From: a candidate division KSB1 bacterium
GTDB lineage: Bacteria > Zhuqueibacterota > Zhuqueibacteria > Oleimicrobiales > Geothermoviventaceae
Reading direction: 5' to 3'
Assembly: GCA_034506315.1 (NCBI GenBank)
Contig: JAPDPT010000012.1
Coordinates: forward strand, 1-63,713
Length of the DNA stretch: 63,713 bases
A program made the translations under genes and the position numbers. The first letter of the stretch is position 1. Each line of letters starts with the position of its first letter. Of the stretch, positions 9,463 through 18,799 are shown piece after piece. The notes beneath the pieces were generated by a model, which was not told the origin of the DNA, searched no databases, and was given only the letters and a program-made list of their open reading frames with translations.

Positions 9463-11261
9463 GCGGAGGGCGTCTGTTCTGGCGGATTTACCGCTCCTCG
9501 GTGCTTGTCGCAGGGGCGGCGGTTCTCGTGCTCGTGCTTGTCGCTGGGGAGGGAGTGCGGCGCTTCGAGGTGCGGAGAACCTCCGCAGAGCTGGAGCGTC
9601 TTGGCCGCCTGGTGCGCTTTCAGCTCGCAGAGGTCATGGAAAGCGATCCGGCGGCGGTGGACAGCCTGTGCCAGCAGCTTGCGGCCGTTGTTGGCGCACG
9701 AATCACCGCAATTCTCCCTGATGGCGTGGTCATCGGGGACTCCGACGAGGATCCGCGGCAGATGGACAACCACGCGGATCGCCCTGAGGTACGGGCGGCT
9801 CTTCAGGGAAGGGTAGGACGATCCTTGAGATACAGCCACACCGTAAAGAGGGACCTAGCGTACGTGGCGTTACCCGTGTTCAGCGATGAGCAGCTTGTAG
9901 GCGTGGTGCGCGTGGCAATCCCTACCCGATCTCTGGCCGAGGCCGTGAGGCCTGTGCGCCATAGGCTTCTCCTCGTTGCTGCGGCCGTTCTGGCTATTTC
10001 TGCGGGCGTCTCCCTGGTCACGGCAAAGCGGATCAGCCGTCCCATCGAGCGGATGCGAGAAGCGGCGCAGCGCCTGGCCCATGGTCGGTGGGCCGGACCT
10101 CTGGTTCCCGAGGGGCCAACGGAGCTCCAATCGTTGGCCGAGTCCTTGAACGATATGGCCACGCAACTTGCCCAGAGACTCCACGAGCTCTCGGATCACG
10201 GTCGTCGCTTGGAGACCATCCTCACGGGAATGGCAGAAGGCATCATCGCCGTCGATGCGGACGGGAAGGTGATCCTGGTTAATCCCTCTGCGAGTCGCAT
10301 CCTGGGGTCCCCGCAGGGCCTGGCAGGCAAGAGCCTGAGTGAATTCTGTCGCGACCCCAATCTCAACCTCCTTGTGCGCGAGGCGATCGAACAGGGGGGC
10401 CCGGTCAGCGGAGAGCTGACCATCCCGCCGGGTGGGCAACGGGTCGTCTCGGCCCGCGCGGCCCCTGTGCGATCGAGGAAGGGTAATGTACTGGGTGCTG
10501 TGATCGTGCTCCAAGATATCACCGAGGTGCGACGTCTGGAGAAGATGCGACGGGACTTTGTGGCCAACGTTGCCCATGAGCTCCGAACCCCCATTACTTC
10601 GATTCTCGGGTACACGGAGACCCTCCTCTCGGGCGAGGTAGGTGACGGTGAAACGGTGAGCTACTTCCTCCGCGTGATCTACCGGCAGGCGGAGCGGCTA
10701 CGCGCCATCGTCGATGACCTGCTGCTCCTCGCGCGACTGGACGCACCCGAGAGCAAGAGGGCCATCCACCTCGAGGCGACCGACGTGCGTCGTGTGGTGG
10801 AAGAGGCGATCGAGGTCTGCCAGCCCACGGCGGCCGGAAAAGGGATGCGCGTCGACCTCGAATGTCCAGCCGGTCTCGAGGTAATGGCGAACGCCCCTCT
10901 ATTGGTCCAGGCCGTCGTGAACCTCCTGGACAACGCGATCAAGTACAGCGATCCGGGTAAGGTTGTCACCGTGAGGGCAGTCCGCGAGCCCGGTGCAGTG
11001 GTAATCGCGGTCGAAGATCAGGGATGGGGAATCCCGGAGGAGCATCTCCCGAGGCTTTTCGAGCGCTTCTATCGGGTGGACAAATCGCGAAGTCGGGAAA
11101 TGGGGGGAACAGGCCTTGGCCTGGCGATTGTGAAGCATGTGGCGGAGGTTCACGGCGGGCGGGTCACCGTACGCACCAAGCTTGGCTTAGGAAGCACGTT
11201 TTCGATTTACCTTCCGATCCGTTCCGCCACCGAGCCCCCTCAGTCACTGGGCCAGAGCTGA
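9459..11261 (+). CDS. phoR: Phosphate-regulon sensor histidine kinase
   Basis: A membrane sensor kinase of 600 residues. A first hydrophobic segment (about 10-32) and a second (about 168-188) enclose a periplasmic domain. HAMP, PAS, HisKA and HATPase domains follow. The phosphoaccepting His is H373 in VAHELRTPITSILGYTE. The N box LLDNAIKYSD and the G boxes DQGWGIPEEH and GGTGLGLAIVKHV are intact. This is the layout of PhoR/PhoP-type sensors. GTG 9459 overlaps the response-regulator stop (GTGA), indicating coupled translation. Phosphate control in known systems acts through PstSCAB and PhoU, whose genes follow. The C-terminal tail after the ATPase domain is short. Confidence 0.93.
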   Translation: MSGGRLFWRIYRSSVLVAGAAVLVLVLVAGEGVRRFEVRRTSAELERLGRLVRFQLAEVMESDPAAVDSLCQQLAAVVGARITAILPDGVVIGDSDEDPRQMDNHADRPEVRAALQGRVGRSLRYSHTVKRDLAYVALPVFSDEQLVGVVRVAIPTRSLAEAVRPVRHRLLLVAAAVLAISAGVSLVTAKRISRPIERMREAAQRLAHGRWAGPLVPEGPTELQSLAESLNDMATQLAQRLHELSDHGRRLETILTGMAEGIIAVDADGKVILVNPSASRILGSPQGLAGKSLSEFCRDPNLNLLVREAIEQGGPVSGELTIPPGGQRVVSARAAPVRSRKGNVLGAVIVLQDITEVRRLEKMRRDFVANVAHELRTPITSILGYTETLLSGEVGDGETVSYFLRVIYRQAERLRAIVDDLLLLARLDAPESKRAIHLEATDVRRVVEEAIEVCQPTAAGKGMRVDLECPAGLEVMANAPLLVQAVVNLLDNAIKYSDPGKVVTVRAVREPGAVVIAVEDQGWGIPEEHLPRLFERFYRVDKSRSREMGGTGLGLAIVKHVAEVHGGRVTVRTKLGLGSTFSIYLPIRSATEPPQSLGQS

Positions 11262-11280
11262 GCGCTCGGTAGGGGACGCG

Positions 11281-11302
11281 CTTCTGCTGGGGCGAGCAGA
11301 AG
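11281..11302. repeat. Hairpin between phoR and pstS
   Basis: CTTCTGCT (11281-11288) and AGCAGAAG (11295-11302) form a perfect eight-base-pair stem with a six-base loop, 20 bases after the phoR stop. No T tract follows on either strand, so it is at best a factor-assisted terminator or an RNA-stability element. Confidence 0.5.
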
Positions 11303-11334
11303 ACCCGAGATGGGGGAAGGCTACAGGGGACTCT

Positions 11335-11353
11335 TTCTAACGCAATTCTAACG
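11335..11353 (+). promoter_or_regulatory. Candidate Pho box upstream of pstS
   Basis: The octamer TTCTAACG occurs twice (11335-11342 and 11346-11353) exactly 11 bases apart, one helical turn. PhoB/PhoP sites in studied bacteria are direct repeats at 11-base spacing, so this fits a site for the response regulator encoded just upstream. A weak -10 (TAGATT, 11385-11390) follows. The octamer differs from the E. coli consensus. The assignment rests on spacing and position. Confidence 0.55.
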
Positions 11354-11460
11354 GACGGCAAATCACTGGGCAACACTGGCGCTGTAGATTGGAGCAGCGC
11401 AAGGGAGGAACGGTGCCCTTCGCTTGGAGAGACTGGTAACCAGTTGCCGGAGGAAAAACG

Positions 11461-12507
11461 ATGAGACGAACAGCGCTGGTGGTGGCGAGTTGCCTTGTCT
11501 GGGGGACTTCTGCGGCCCAGACCTTTGAGGGTGTCCTGCAGGGGGCGGGCGCGACTTTTCCTTATCCCCTCTACGCCCGATGGGCGGACCAGTACAAGAA
11601 CCTCACGGGTGTGAGGGTGAACTACCAGTCCATCGGATCCGGTGGCGGAATCGCTCAGATCAGAGCGAAGACGGTGGATTTCGGAGCCTCCGACGCCCCC
11701 TTGACGCCCACTGAGCTCGCAACGGATGGCCTGGTTCAGTTCCCCATGATCATCGGCGGGGTGGTACCGGTCGTGAACCTGCCGGGCATTGGTCCGGGCC
11801 AGCTTCGCCTGACCCCGGAGGTGCTTGCCGACATCTTTCTCGGGAAGATACAGTCCTGGGACGACCGGCGCATCGCGGAACTGAACCGGGATCTCCGATT
11901 GCCGAGGCAACGCATCACGGTGGTCCACCGCGCGGACGGCTCCGGGACGACCTGGATCTTTACGCATTATCTTGATCAGGTTTCACCCGCCTGGCACGAG
12001 AAAGTCGGGGTGGGAAAGGCCGTGGAATGGCCGGTGGGAATCGGAGGAAAGGGAAATGAAGGGGTCTCGGCGTATGTGCAAAGAGTGAAGGGGGCAATCG
12101 GCTATGTGGAGTACGCCTACGCCCTTCAGAACCATTTGGCCTACGTCCTCCTGAGGAACCAGGACGGCCGCTTCGTGGCCCCAACGATCGAGAGCTTCCA
12201 GGCAGCGGCTATCAACGCTGCGTGGGAGAAAACGCCGGGATTCGATGTGGTCTTGACAAATCAACCCGGCGAGGACAGCTGGCCTATCACGGGAGCCTCT
12301 TTCATCCTGGTGCACAAAGAGCAGTCCGATTACGCCAAGGCGAAGGCGATGTTCCAGTTCTTCGATTGGTGCTACCGACATGGGGAAAAGGCGGCGGTAG
12401 GCCTCCATTACGTGCCCATCCCCCTAGGCGTGGTAGAGATGATCGAGTCCATGTGGGAGCGTGAGGTTCGCTGCGGCGGCAACAAGGTGTGGGAGCGAAG
12501 CAGGTGA
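11461..12507 (+). CDS. pstS: Phosphate ABC transporter, substrate-binding protein
   Basis: The periplasmic phosphate receptor of the Pst importer, 348 residues. A signal peptide (about 1-20, ending SAAQ) lacks a lipobox, so the protein should be soluble in the periplasm. Phosphate-contact blocks are GAGATFPYPLYARWADQYK near residue 29, QSIGSGGGIAQI near 60 and RADGSGTTWIFTHYL near 157. Length and order match PstS. The ATG has GGAGGAAAAACG upstream. It starts the pstS-C-A-B run and overlaps pstC by four bases, with a candidate Pho box about 110 bases before it. Confidence 0.96.
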   Translation: MRRTALVVASCLVWGTSAAQTFEGVLQGAGATFPYPLYARWADQYKNLTGVRVNYQSIGSGGGIAQIRAKTVDFGASDAPLTPTELATDGLVQFPMIIGGVVPVVNLPGIGPGQLRLTPEVLADIFLGKIQSWDDRRIAELNRDLRLPRQRITVVHRADGSGTTWIFTHYLDQVSPAWHEKVGVGKAVEWPVGIGGKGNEGVSAYVQRVKGAIGYVEYAYALQNHLAYVLLRNQDGRFVAPTIESFQAAAINAAWEKTPGFDVVLTNQPGEDSWPITGASFILVHKEQSDYAKAKAMFQFFDWCYRHGEKAAVGLHYVPIPLGVVEMIESMWEREVRCGGNKVWERSR

Positions 12508-13508
12508 GTGTGGATTCGGTCCCGTCCGTTTCTTCGAAGGGAGCGTTGCCAGCAGCGGAAGGGAAAACGAGAAAGCGGGCAGTGGGGGCGGAAGCGGGCC
12601 GTCAGGACCAGGTTTTCCTGGCCCTGACGGCTTTGGCTGCCTTCCTCCTTTTGGTTCTGCCGGTGGGCATCGGTTTCGTATTGGTCCTCCGTTCGTTGCC
12701 GGCTCTCAAGGCCTTCGGGGTTGCTTTTCTTGCACGCGACTCCTGGGATCCAGTAGCCGGGGAGTTTGGGGCTCTGGGGAGCCTCTACGGCACGCTTGTT
12801 ACATCGGCGCTGGCGATGGTCATGGCCGTTCCGGTTTCGCTGGCCATCGGCTACTACCTGGCAGAACTTGCTCCGCCCCGGCTTTCCCGGGTAGTTGGGA
12901 CCGGGGTGGAATTGCTTGCGGCCGTGCCGAGCATCATTTACGGAATGTGGGGATTGTTCGTCTTGGCCCCGGTACTGGCCGATCACGTCCAGCCCACAAT
13001 ACAAAAGATCTTTGGCTCATTCCCGCTATTCGCGGGTCCTCCAATGGGGATCGGCATCTTTACCGCGTCTGTTGTGCTTGCACTGATGGTGGTGCCTTTC
13101 ATCTCGTCCGTCGCCCGAGATGTCTTCAGCATGGTCCCTTCCGTACTGAAGGAGTCGGGCTACGGGCTTGGCGCCACCGGGTGGGAGGTGATGCGGGGGA
13201 TCACGCTGCGCTATGGCTTTGCCGGAATCATCGGAGGATGCCTGCTGGGGTTGGCCCGGGCGCTTGGGGAGACCATGGCCGTCACGTTTGTGATCGGGAA
13301 TCGCCACGCCGTATCTGTCTCCCTGTTTGAGCCGGGAAACAGCATCAGTTCTGCGCTCGCCAATGAATTCACGGAGGCCACCGATCCGCTGTATCTGAGC
13401 GCGCTGATGGGTCTCGGGCTTGTTCTTTTCGTGCTCACGGTCCTCGTTCAGTCGGTTTCCCAACTGTGGCTGCGCGCGGTCCGAAAGAAGATGGGAGGAG
13501 CTCATTGA
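12504..13508 (+). CDS. pstC: Phosphate ABC transporter permease PstC
   Basis: An inner-membrane permease subunit of 334 residues with six main hydrophobic segments after a charged, Ala/Gly-rich N-terminal tail of about 35 residues. The EAA-type loop that docks on the ATPase is visible in KESGYGLGATGWEVMRGI. The block LARALGETMAVTFVIGN is typical of PstC. I chose GTG 12504, which overlaps the pstS stop (GTGA) and has GGGAG eight bases upstream; GTG 12489 lacks a ribosome-binding site. It pairs with PstA from the next gene. Confidence 0.94.
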   Translation: MSVDSVPSVSSKGALPAAEGKTRKRAVGAEAGRQDQVFLALTALAAFLLLVLPVGIGFVLVLRSLPALKAFGVAFLARDSWDPVAGEFGALGSLYGTLVTSALAMVMAVPVSLAIGYYLAELAPPRLSRVVGTGVELLAAVPSIIYGMWGLFVLAPVLADHVQPTIQKIFGSFPLFAGPPMGIGIFTASVVLALMVVPFISSVARDVFSMVPSVLKESGYGLGATGWEVMRGITLRYGFAGIIGGCLLGLARALGETMAVTFVIGNRHAVSVSLFEPGNSISSALANEFTEATDPLYLSALMGLGLVLFVLTVLVQSVSQLWLRAVRKKMGGAH

Positions 13509-14350
13509 AACGAGCCTCTCTGAATCGCCGACGATTGGTGGACCAGGTTGTAAGGCTTCTCTCCCTGGTCGCAGCCTTTCTCGCCCTTGGCGCCCTTGGC
13601 TGGATCCTCTTTGAGGTATTCCGCAGAGGGGGAGCTGCGCTCTCATTCCGGCTCCTCACGGCTGCGCCTACTCCACCTGGGGTCCCCGGCGGAGGACTGG
13701 GAAACGCCATCCTGGGCTCCTTGATGATGACGGTTCTCGCCGCCTCGATCGGAGTGCCGCTGGGGATTCTGGCCGGGATTTTCCTCGCCGAATACGGAAC
13801 GGGGTCGAGACTGGCTGAGGCGGTGCGCTTTGCGGCCAATGTCCTCATGGGCGTCCCTTCCATTCTGGTCGGGGTATTTGTGTACACTGTCCTCGTGCTT
13901 CCCGCCGGGCACTTCTCGGGGTATGCGGGCGCGGCGGCTCTGCTGGTGATCATGCTCCCCGTGATGGCGCGGACTTCGGAGGACATGTTGCGCCTGGTCC
14001 CAGCCTCACTGCGGGAAGCGGGGTTGGCGCTCGGGGTTCCACGCTGGAGGGTGACGCTGGGCGTTGTCTTCCGCGCCGCAAAGGTGGGTCTCACTACGGC
14101 GGGCCTCCTCGCCGTTGCCCGGATCAGTGGGGAGACGGCGCCGCTCCTGTTCACCGCCCTGAATAGCCCCTACTGGCCCACCTCACTGAACGAGCCGACG
14201 GCAAATCTCACGGTCACCATCTTCAATTACGCTATGTCGCCATATGCGGATTGGAAAGAGCAGGCTTGGGCGGCCTCCCTATTGATCACGGCCGGAGTCC
14301 TTGTACTTTCCATTGGATCACGGACGCTGCTGCAGAGACGGAGGGATTGA
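13505..14350 (+). CDS. pstA: Phosphate ABC transporter permease PstA
   Basis: The second permease subunit, 281 residues with six hydrophobic segments. The EAA loop is in REAGLALGVPRWRVTLGVVF, and ARISGETAPLLFTALNSPYW is the characteristic PstA block near the last third. I chose TTG 13505, which overlaps the pstC stop (TTGA) and has GGGAGG six bases upstream. An ATG at 13466 would overlap pstC by 43 bases and lacks a better ribosome-binding site. It works with PstC as the membrane channel. Confidence 0.94.
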   Translation: MKRASLNRRRLVDQVVRLLSLVAAFLALGALGWILFEVFRRGGAALSFRLLTAAPTPPGVPGGGLGNAILGSLMMTVLAASIGVPLGILAGIFLAEYGTGSRLAEAVRFAANVLMGVPSILVGVFVYTVLVLPAGHFSGYAGAAALLVIMLPVMARTSEDMLRLVPASLREAGLALGVPRWRVTLGVVFRAAKVGLTTAGLLAVARISGETAPLLFTALNSPYWPTSLNEPTANLTVTIFNYAMSPYADWKEQAWAASLLITAGVLVLSIGSRTLLQRRRD

Positions 14351-14356
14351 AGAGGG

Positions 14357-15205
14357 ATGCGCACCAACGGAGCGGCATCGGAAGACGGCGTGGAGGTCCT
14401 TCTTTCCCCGGCCCGGACAAAGCTGACCCGGCGAGCGGAAAGCGGTCCGACGCGCGTCAAGATCTCTGTGCGAAACCTGAACTTCTACTACGGCGATCAG
14501 CAGGTTCTCTTTGACAACAATATCGATATCGCAGCTAATCGCGTGACGGCCATCATCGGCCCTTCCGGATGCGGTAAATCAACCCACATTCGCGTGTACA
14601 ATCGGATCTACGAGCTTTACCGTGGGCACCGAGCCACAGGGCAAGTCCTGCTTGACGGCGTCGACATCCTGAGCCCGGAGCAGGACGTCCTCGAACTTCG
14701 CCGCCGGGTAGGGATGATCTTTCAACGGCCCACCCCTTTCCCCATGAGCGTCTTTGACAACGTCGCATACGGCCTGCGCATCCACTACCGGATGTCCCGC
14801 GAAGAGCTGGCTCAGCGGGTGGAGAAGGCTCTTCGTGACGCTGCCCTATGGGACGAGGTGAAGGACAAGCTGCGGAGGTCAGCCCTGGCTCTGTCCGGGG
14901 GGCAACAGCAGCGTCTGTGCATCGCGCGCGCCATCGCCCTGGAGCCCGAAGTGCTTCTCATGGACGAACCTACGGCGGCAGTCGATCCAATCGCTACATC
15001 GCGGATCGAAGATCTGATCATGGAGTTGAAGAGGCGGTACACCGTGGTCATCGTGACCCATAACCTCCAGCAGGCGGCCCGGATTTCCGACTTTACCGCG
15101 TTCTTCTATCAGGGCCGAATTGTCGAGTTCGGTCCAACCAGTCAGGTCTTCACGAATCCGCGGGACAGTCGGACTGAAGCCTACATCACCGGCAGGTTCG
15201 GCTAA
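14357..15205 (+). CDS. pstB: Phosphate ABC transporter ATP-binding protein PstB
   Basis: The cytoplasmic ATPase that powers phosphate import, 282 residues. An N-terminal extension of about 33 residues precedes the ABC domain. Walker A is GPSGCGKST near residue 73, the Q loop is [12 protein letters not shown], the signature is [18 protein letters not shown] and Walker B is [13 protein letters not shown]. The residue after KST is His where most PstB proteins have Leu or Phe, and the DEPT motif has AAV where SAL is usual. Neither should abolish ATPase function. The ATG begins six bases after pstA and an AGAGGGA precedes it. Confidence 0.95.
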   Translation: MRTNGAASEDGVEVLLSPARTKLTRRAESGPTRVKISVRNLNFYYGDQQVLFDNNIDIAANRVTAIIGPSGCGKSTHIRVYNRIYELYRGHRATGQVLLDGVDILSPEQDVLELRRRVGMIFQRPTPFPMSVFDNVAYGLRIHYRMSREELAQRVEKALRDAALWDEVKDKLRRSALALSGGQQQRLCIARAIALEPEVLLMDEPTAAVDPIATSRIEDLIMELKRRYTVVIVTHNLQQAARISDFTAFFYQGRIVEFGPTSQVFTNPRDSRTEAYITGRFG

Positions 15206-15388
15206 GGTAATGTCGGTGGAAGCGTGCAGGGAAATGCTTGCCTTTCTGCGAAGGGCCCCTAACTTTGGAAGCGAGCCGGTACACGTGGTGTCCGTATTCG
15301 GCTCCGGAATGAGGTCGGTGATCCCCATCTGGCTGCCAGAAGAACTGAACGGGGTCGCGTCGGAGCGGAAATTGTAGGGAGGTTCACG

Positions 15389-16195
15389 ATGAGCGCAAGA
15401 ATTTGGGCCCCTTCCGCAGTGCTGGCGTTCTGTTGCCTCTCTCTCAATGCTGCCAACGGACAGGTGTTCCCCGAGTGGCACAGCAGGCTTCTCAAGCGGG
15501 TATACACATCCCGGGACGGGATGGGCCTTCCCTACCGACTGTGGATACCATCGGCGTACGATAGCCTGTCCAAATGTCCCCTGATCCTCTTCCTGCATGG
15601 GGCGGGGGAACGAGGCAGCGATAATGAGGCGCAGCTCAAGAACGACGAATTCCTGTCGCTCATTGTAGATCCCGGGCATCCGGCCATCCTGGTGGCGCCA
15701 CAATGTCCGGCGGACATGTGGTGGTCGAAGATCGAGTTCGATCGCAACCGGCCCCAGGGGTTCTCGGAGGAGCCAACGGTGCCGATGCGGCTGACAATAG
15801 AGCTGCTCGACACTTTGGAGAAAGAATTCCGCATCGATCCGGAGCGAAGATATGTGACGGGGCTCTCGATGGGCGGCTACGGCACCTTCGATCTGCTCGT
15901 GCGGAGACCCGGTTACTTTGCTGCAGCCGTCCCTATCTGCGGAGGTGGGGACTCCAGTCGCGCTCGCCTGATCGCGGACGTAGCGATTTGGGTGTTCCAC
16001 GGGGCGCAGGATCCTTTGGTTCCTGTCGAGAGGTCCCGGGCAATGGTTGCCGCCCTGCGCCGTGTTGGCGCATCAGTCCGCTATACGGAATATCCCGACG
16101 TGGGGCACGATGCGTGGAAGAGGGCGTATCTTGAGCCGGAACTAAGGAGTTGGCTCTTTCAACAGAAACGTTCGAGCAGAGGTCCGGGCGGGTGA
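15389..16195 (+). CDS. Secreted alpha/beta hydrolase (esterase/predicted peptidase) in the pst operon
   Basis: A 268-residue secreted hydrolase. A signal peptide covers about residues 1-24, ending NAANGQ. The fold markers are LILFLHGAGERGSDNE (oxyanion region), the nucleophile elbow GLSMGGYG (Ser near 154), Asp in FHGAQDPLVP and His in PDVGHDAWKR, so the catalytic triad is complete. It resembles the dienelactone-hydrolase/LpqC-like predicted peptidases and carboxylesterases. It sits between pstB and phoU on the same strand, so it is probably Pho-regulated. A role in freeing nutrients from esters outside the cytoplasm is an inference. The ATG has GGGAGGTTCACG upstream. A 183-base spacer separates it from pstB. 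Confidence 0.87.
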   Translation: MSARIWAPSAVLAFCCLSLNAANGQVFPEWHSRLLKRVYTSRDGMGLPYRLWIPSAYDSLSKCPLILFLHGAGERGSDNEAQLKNDEFLSLIVDPGHPAILVAPQCPADMWWSKIEFDRNRPQGFSEEPTVPMRLTIELLDTLEKEFRIDPERRYVTGLSMGGYGTFDLLVRRPGYFAAAVPICGGGDSSRARLIADVAIWVFHGAQDPLVPVERSRAMVAALRRVGASVRYTEYPDVGHDAWKRAYLEPELRSWLFQQKRSSRGPGG

Positions 16196-16250
16196 GGAAG
16201 GCCGCGCCCGCGCCAAGGAGCGATCCGCTCGGCCGGGAGGAAATGGAGGA

Positions 16251-16925
16251 ATGAGCCGTCACTTCCAACGGGAGCTGGCGCGACTGAAGGACAGGCTGCT
16301 GCTCGACGCCGGCCGTGTTGAAAACCAGCTGCGCAAAGCGGTTCAGGCCGTCCAGAATCTGGACGGAGACTTGGCTCGCGAGGTGATCGCGGACGACGCC
16401 GCTGTGGATGCGGCGGAGGTAGAGCTGGAGGAGGAGTGCCTTAAGATTGTGGCCCTCTACCAGCCGGTGGCCAGGGACCTGCGCCTGGTGGTGGCGGTTC
16501 TGAAAATCAACAACGACCTCGAACGGATAGGCGACCTTGCGGTCAACATCGCGGAACGGGCCGAGTACTTGTCCAGCCGCGCGCCGATCTGGGTGGATTT
16601 CGACCTCGAGGGTATGGCTTCGATGGTCATATCCATGGTGAGAGAAAGCCTCGACGCGTTAGTGAATCTTGACCCCGAGGTCGCGCGGAGCGTGTGCGCC
16701 CGGGATGAAACGATCGACAACAGAAACCGAGAGGTATTTCACCTGATTGTGGAGATGGCCAAACAGCATCCGGACCAGGTCGACCGGTTGATCCCGTACA
16801 TGATGGTCGCCCGCCACTTGGAGCGCGTAGCCGACCATGCTACCAATATCGCCGAGGACGTTCTGTACATGATCGAAGGGGAGATCGTTCGCCATCGACC
16901 GGATGTATGGCAGGAGGTGTATTAG
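16251..16925 (+). CDS. phoU: Phosphate-specific transport regulator PhoU
   Basis: PhoU links PstSCAB activity to the PhoR sensor and dampens signalling when phosphate is plentiful. The 224-residue all-helical product has two PhoU repeats, each with the metal-binding E/D-x3-D pattern: NNDLERIGDLAVNIAER near residue 85 and ARHLERVADHATNIAED near residue 188. Length matches the family. The ATG has GGAAATGGAGGA directly upstream. It ends the phosphate regulon and is followed by a long stretch without a recognisable gene. Confidence 0.95.
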   Translation: MSRHFQRELARLKDRLLLDAGRVENQLRKAVQAVQNLDGDLAREVIADDAAVDAAEVELEEECLKIVALYQPVARDLRLVVAVLKINNDLERIGDLAVNIAERAEYLSSRAPIWVDFDLEGMASMVISMVRESLDALVNLDPEVARSVCARDETIDNRNREVFHLIVEMAKQHPDQVDRLIPYMMVARHLERVADHATNIAEDVLYMIEGEIVRHRPDVWQEVY

Positions 16926-17785
16926 CGGCTGAGCACGAGCCCGGGCCCAGCGAGCTCTGCGCACAGCCTTCCTCGCCTCGGGTCCGGACGAGCCGTAATC
17001 CTGTGGCGCGCGCTTGCGAGGGATTCAGACGGGTAGCGGCGGAGCGTGGCATGATTGGGCTGCACCCAAAAGCCGATCGCGCGCTACGAGCCAAGGGGGA
17101 TTGAACACGAAGGGCAGAGGAATCACACATGTGGGGGCAACCAGCCATTTGGTCCTTGCAATCGCCGGCTACGCTTCTATATTGAGATCTCCGATGAGTT
17201 TCTTCCGTTCGGCTACGGGTGCGGGGTGTTTCACAAGCTATGTGGCATCGGTTGTCAAGCCGTCTCACAGGGGTAAGTCGGGGTAGTCCGAACTCCCTCC
17301 CGGCATACCCGTGTCTGGGCCTCACCTCGGGCAAGGTTCTGTGATTTCCTCCCAGATGTCTGTCGGGCAGCCTGCCCAGGAGTTCCCTCCGCAGTGTACT
17401 ATCGCGCCAGAACAGCAACGGAAAGCTTCTTGCGAGGGCTCGGTCGGACCTAAGGATCACGCTGGCGAAAGAGCAAAGCCGGCACAGACGCGGAGTTCCT
17501 CTTCGGTGGGGAAGAGAAGGTCCGAAAGAGTTGCGCGTCACGTGACAGCCTAGTCTGGGACCGGGTGAGGGGCTGACGTGTGGCCCTGGAGCCTGCGCTC
17601 GGTCATGGGGCGGTTAGAGGACGGGCATGGCCCAAAGGGGTAGGCCCAGGCGCCGCGTTGCCCTCAGGTACGTGGATAGGTTTTGCTAACTCGGGGGGAT
17701 ACGAACCGCACTGGTTTGAAGTCCCTTGCGGACAGGCAGGTGTCTCTAATCTTCCAGGGAGAGATCGAAGGGGAAGGAGGTCGCC
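16926..17785. other. Non-coding stretch of 860 bases
   Basis: No reading frame here has a recognisable product or a convincing ribosome-binding site. I looked for tRNA, tmRNA, RNase P RNA and common riboswitch cores and found none. The end holds the AAGGAGGT ribosome-binding site for the gene at 17786. A TCTAAT hexamer (17745-17750) could be a -10 box, but no matching -35 lies at the right distance. Confidence 0.5.
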
Positions 17786-18799
17786 ATGAGCCACGCAATG
17801 CGTCAAAGATGGGTAGCGTCGATCATCGGACTGGCAGGAGTACTCTGCCTCCCCTGCCCATGGAGGGCAATGGCTGGAGCCAATGCCGGGACGGGCGGGG
17901 ACTCGTTGCTGGAATGCGCAGGCCACGGGGAGCAGCCCTGGCTTGCAAGGATTGCGTTTTCTCCCGATTGCCAGGATAACGGGCAGTCCCAGTTCGCGGA
18001 ATGCCTATCCTACGTCGGGGGCTCGGACTACAGTGCTGCCTTGGTCCCCCGTGTTATTTCTGACAATCTGGCTTCCCTGCGCGGAACCGCCTTCTGCGTT
18101 CACCTTCTGGGCCCGAGGGCATATCCTTCTCGCCAGGTCATCGACCGGAGGGCGTACCAAGTGCCTCCCAAAGGTGCCGGCACCCTCGCCGAGCTGTATC
18201 TCTCGCGCGTAGCGCAACACGCAAGGCGTACGAGGAAGGTATATGGAGGCTTCCTTGTCGCACTAAGCAGTCTGCTGGCCGCGGAAGCCGTTGCGGTGGG
18301 GGCTGGAGAGCCGGAAGCCCTAAACGGAGCACTTGCAGCCCTTGTAGCATGGGGAGTGGGTCTTCATTCGCTGGGGACACCTTCCAATGAGGAACGCGAG
18401 CTCAAAAGGGTTTTGGCCATACAAGACTTGGCAAAACGTGAGCGAGTGGGGGGCCAGGCTTTGGGGGCTCTCTCGCAATGCGCGAGGGCGCGCCGACTTT
18501 TGTACGGACTTGGCTGGGCCCTCGCAGCAACGTACTACTTGGTTGCTCAACCAATCAAGGAGCGGGCTGTGGAAACAGTGGGCTGGGACGTTGCCATTGT
18601 TGAAAAGCCGAGCCCTTTGAACTACGTCTCTGGGGCGCTCTATAGCTCGTTTGCACTCTGGTGTTTTGCGACCAGGAGCGTTGCTGAGGAAGCGTTCCGG
18701 GAGTACCGTGAGGCCATCGGCGAGGCGGAAGGCGCCCGTCTGCGAGCGTATCTTGACCGCCGAGGAAGAGTGGGTCTGGGCTTACGTATTACACTCTGA
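17786..18799 (+). CDS. Membrane protein of unknown function
   Basis: A 337-residue protein with no family I recognise. A signal-like hydrophobic segment (about 10-29, ending AMAG) is followed by a Cys-containing segment of some 130 residues. Two hydrophobic spans follow (about 152-175 and 180-200), then a charged stretch, then two more spans (about 250-272 and 285-305), so four transmembrane helices plus a signal peptide are likely. Pairs of helices around a soluble loop suggest a sensor or assembly component, but nothing confirms that. The ATG has AAGGAGGTCGCC upstream, a strong ribosome-binding site. It stands alone between two long non-coding stretches, which may indicate recent acquisition. 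Confidence 0.65.
   Translation: MSHAMRQRWVASIIGLAGVLCLPCPWRAMAGANAGTGGDSLLECAGHGEQPWLARIAFSPDCQDNGQSQFAECLSYVGGSDYSAALVPRVISDNLASLRGTAFCVHLLGPRAYPSRQVIDRRAYQVPPKGAGTLAELYLSRVAQHARRTRKVYGGFLVALSSLLAAEAVAVGAGEPEALNGALAALVAWGVGLHSLGTPSNEERELKRVLAIQDLAKRERVGGQALGALSQCARARRLLYGLGWALAATYYLVAQPIKERAVETVGWDVAIVEKPSPLNYVSGALYSSFALWCFATRSVAEEAFREYREAIGEAEGARLRAYLDRRGRVGLGLRITL

Noticed and set aside
15210-15377. 55-codon ORF between pstB and the hydrolase
   Set aside because: The ribosome-binding site would be too close to the ATG and the peptide has no recognisable feature, so I left it out.
17410-17540. Pieces resembling a cyclic-di-GMP riboswitch (GCAAAGCC, GAAA)
   Set aside because: The conserved core and tetraloop-receptor arrangement do not line up; only short matches.
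16840-17541. 233-codon minus-strand ORF at the end of phoU
   Set aside because: Low-complexity, Arg-rich, no ribosome-binding site; it starts in the non-coding stretch and ends antisense to phoU.
17690-17720. Minus-strand GGTTCGTATCC resembling a tRNA T-arm
   Set aside because: The flanking bases do not pair into a T stem and there is no acceptor or anticodon arm.
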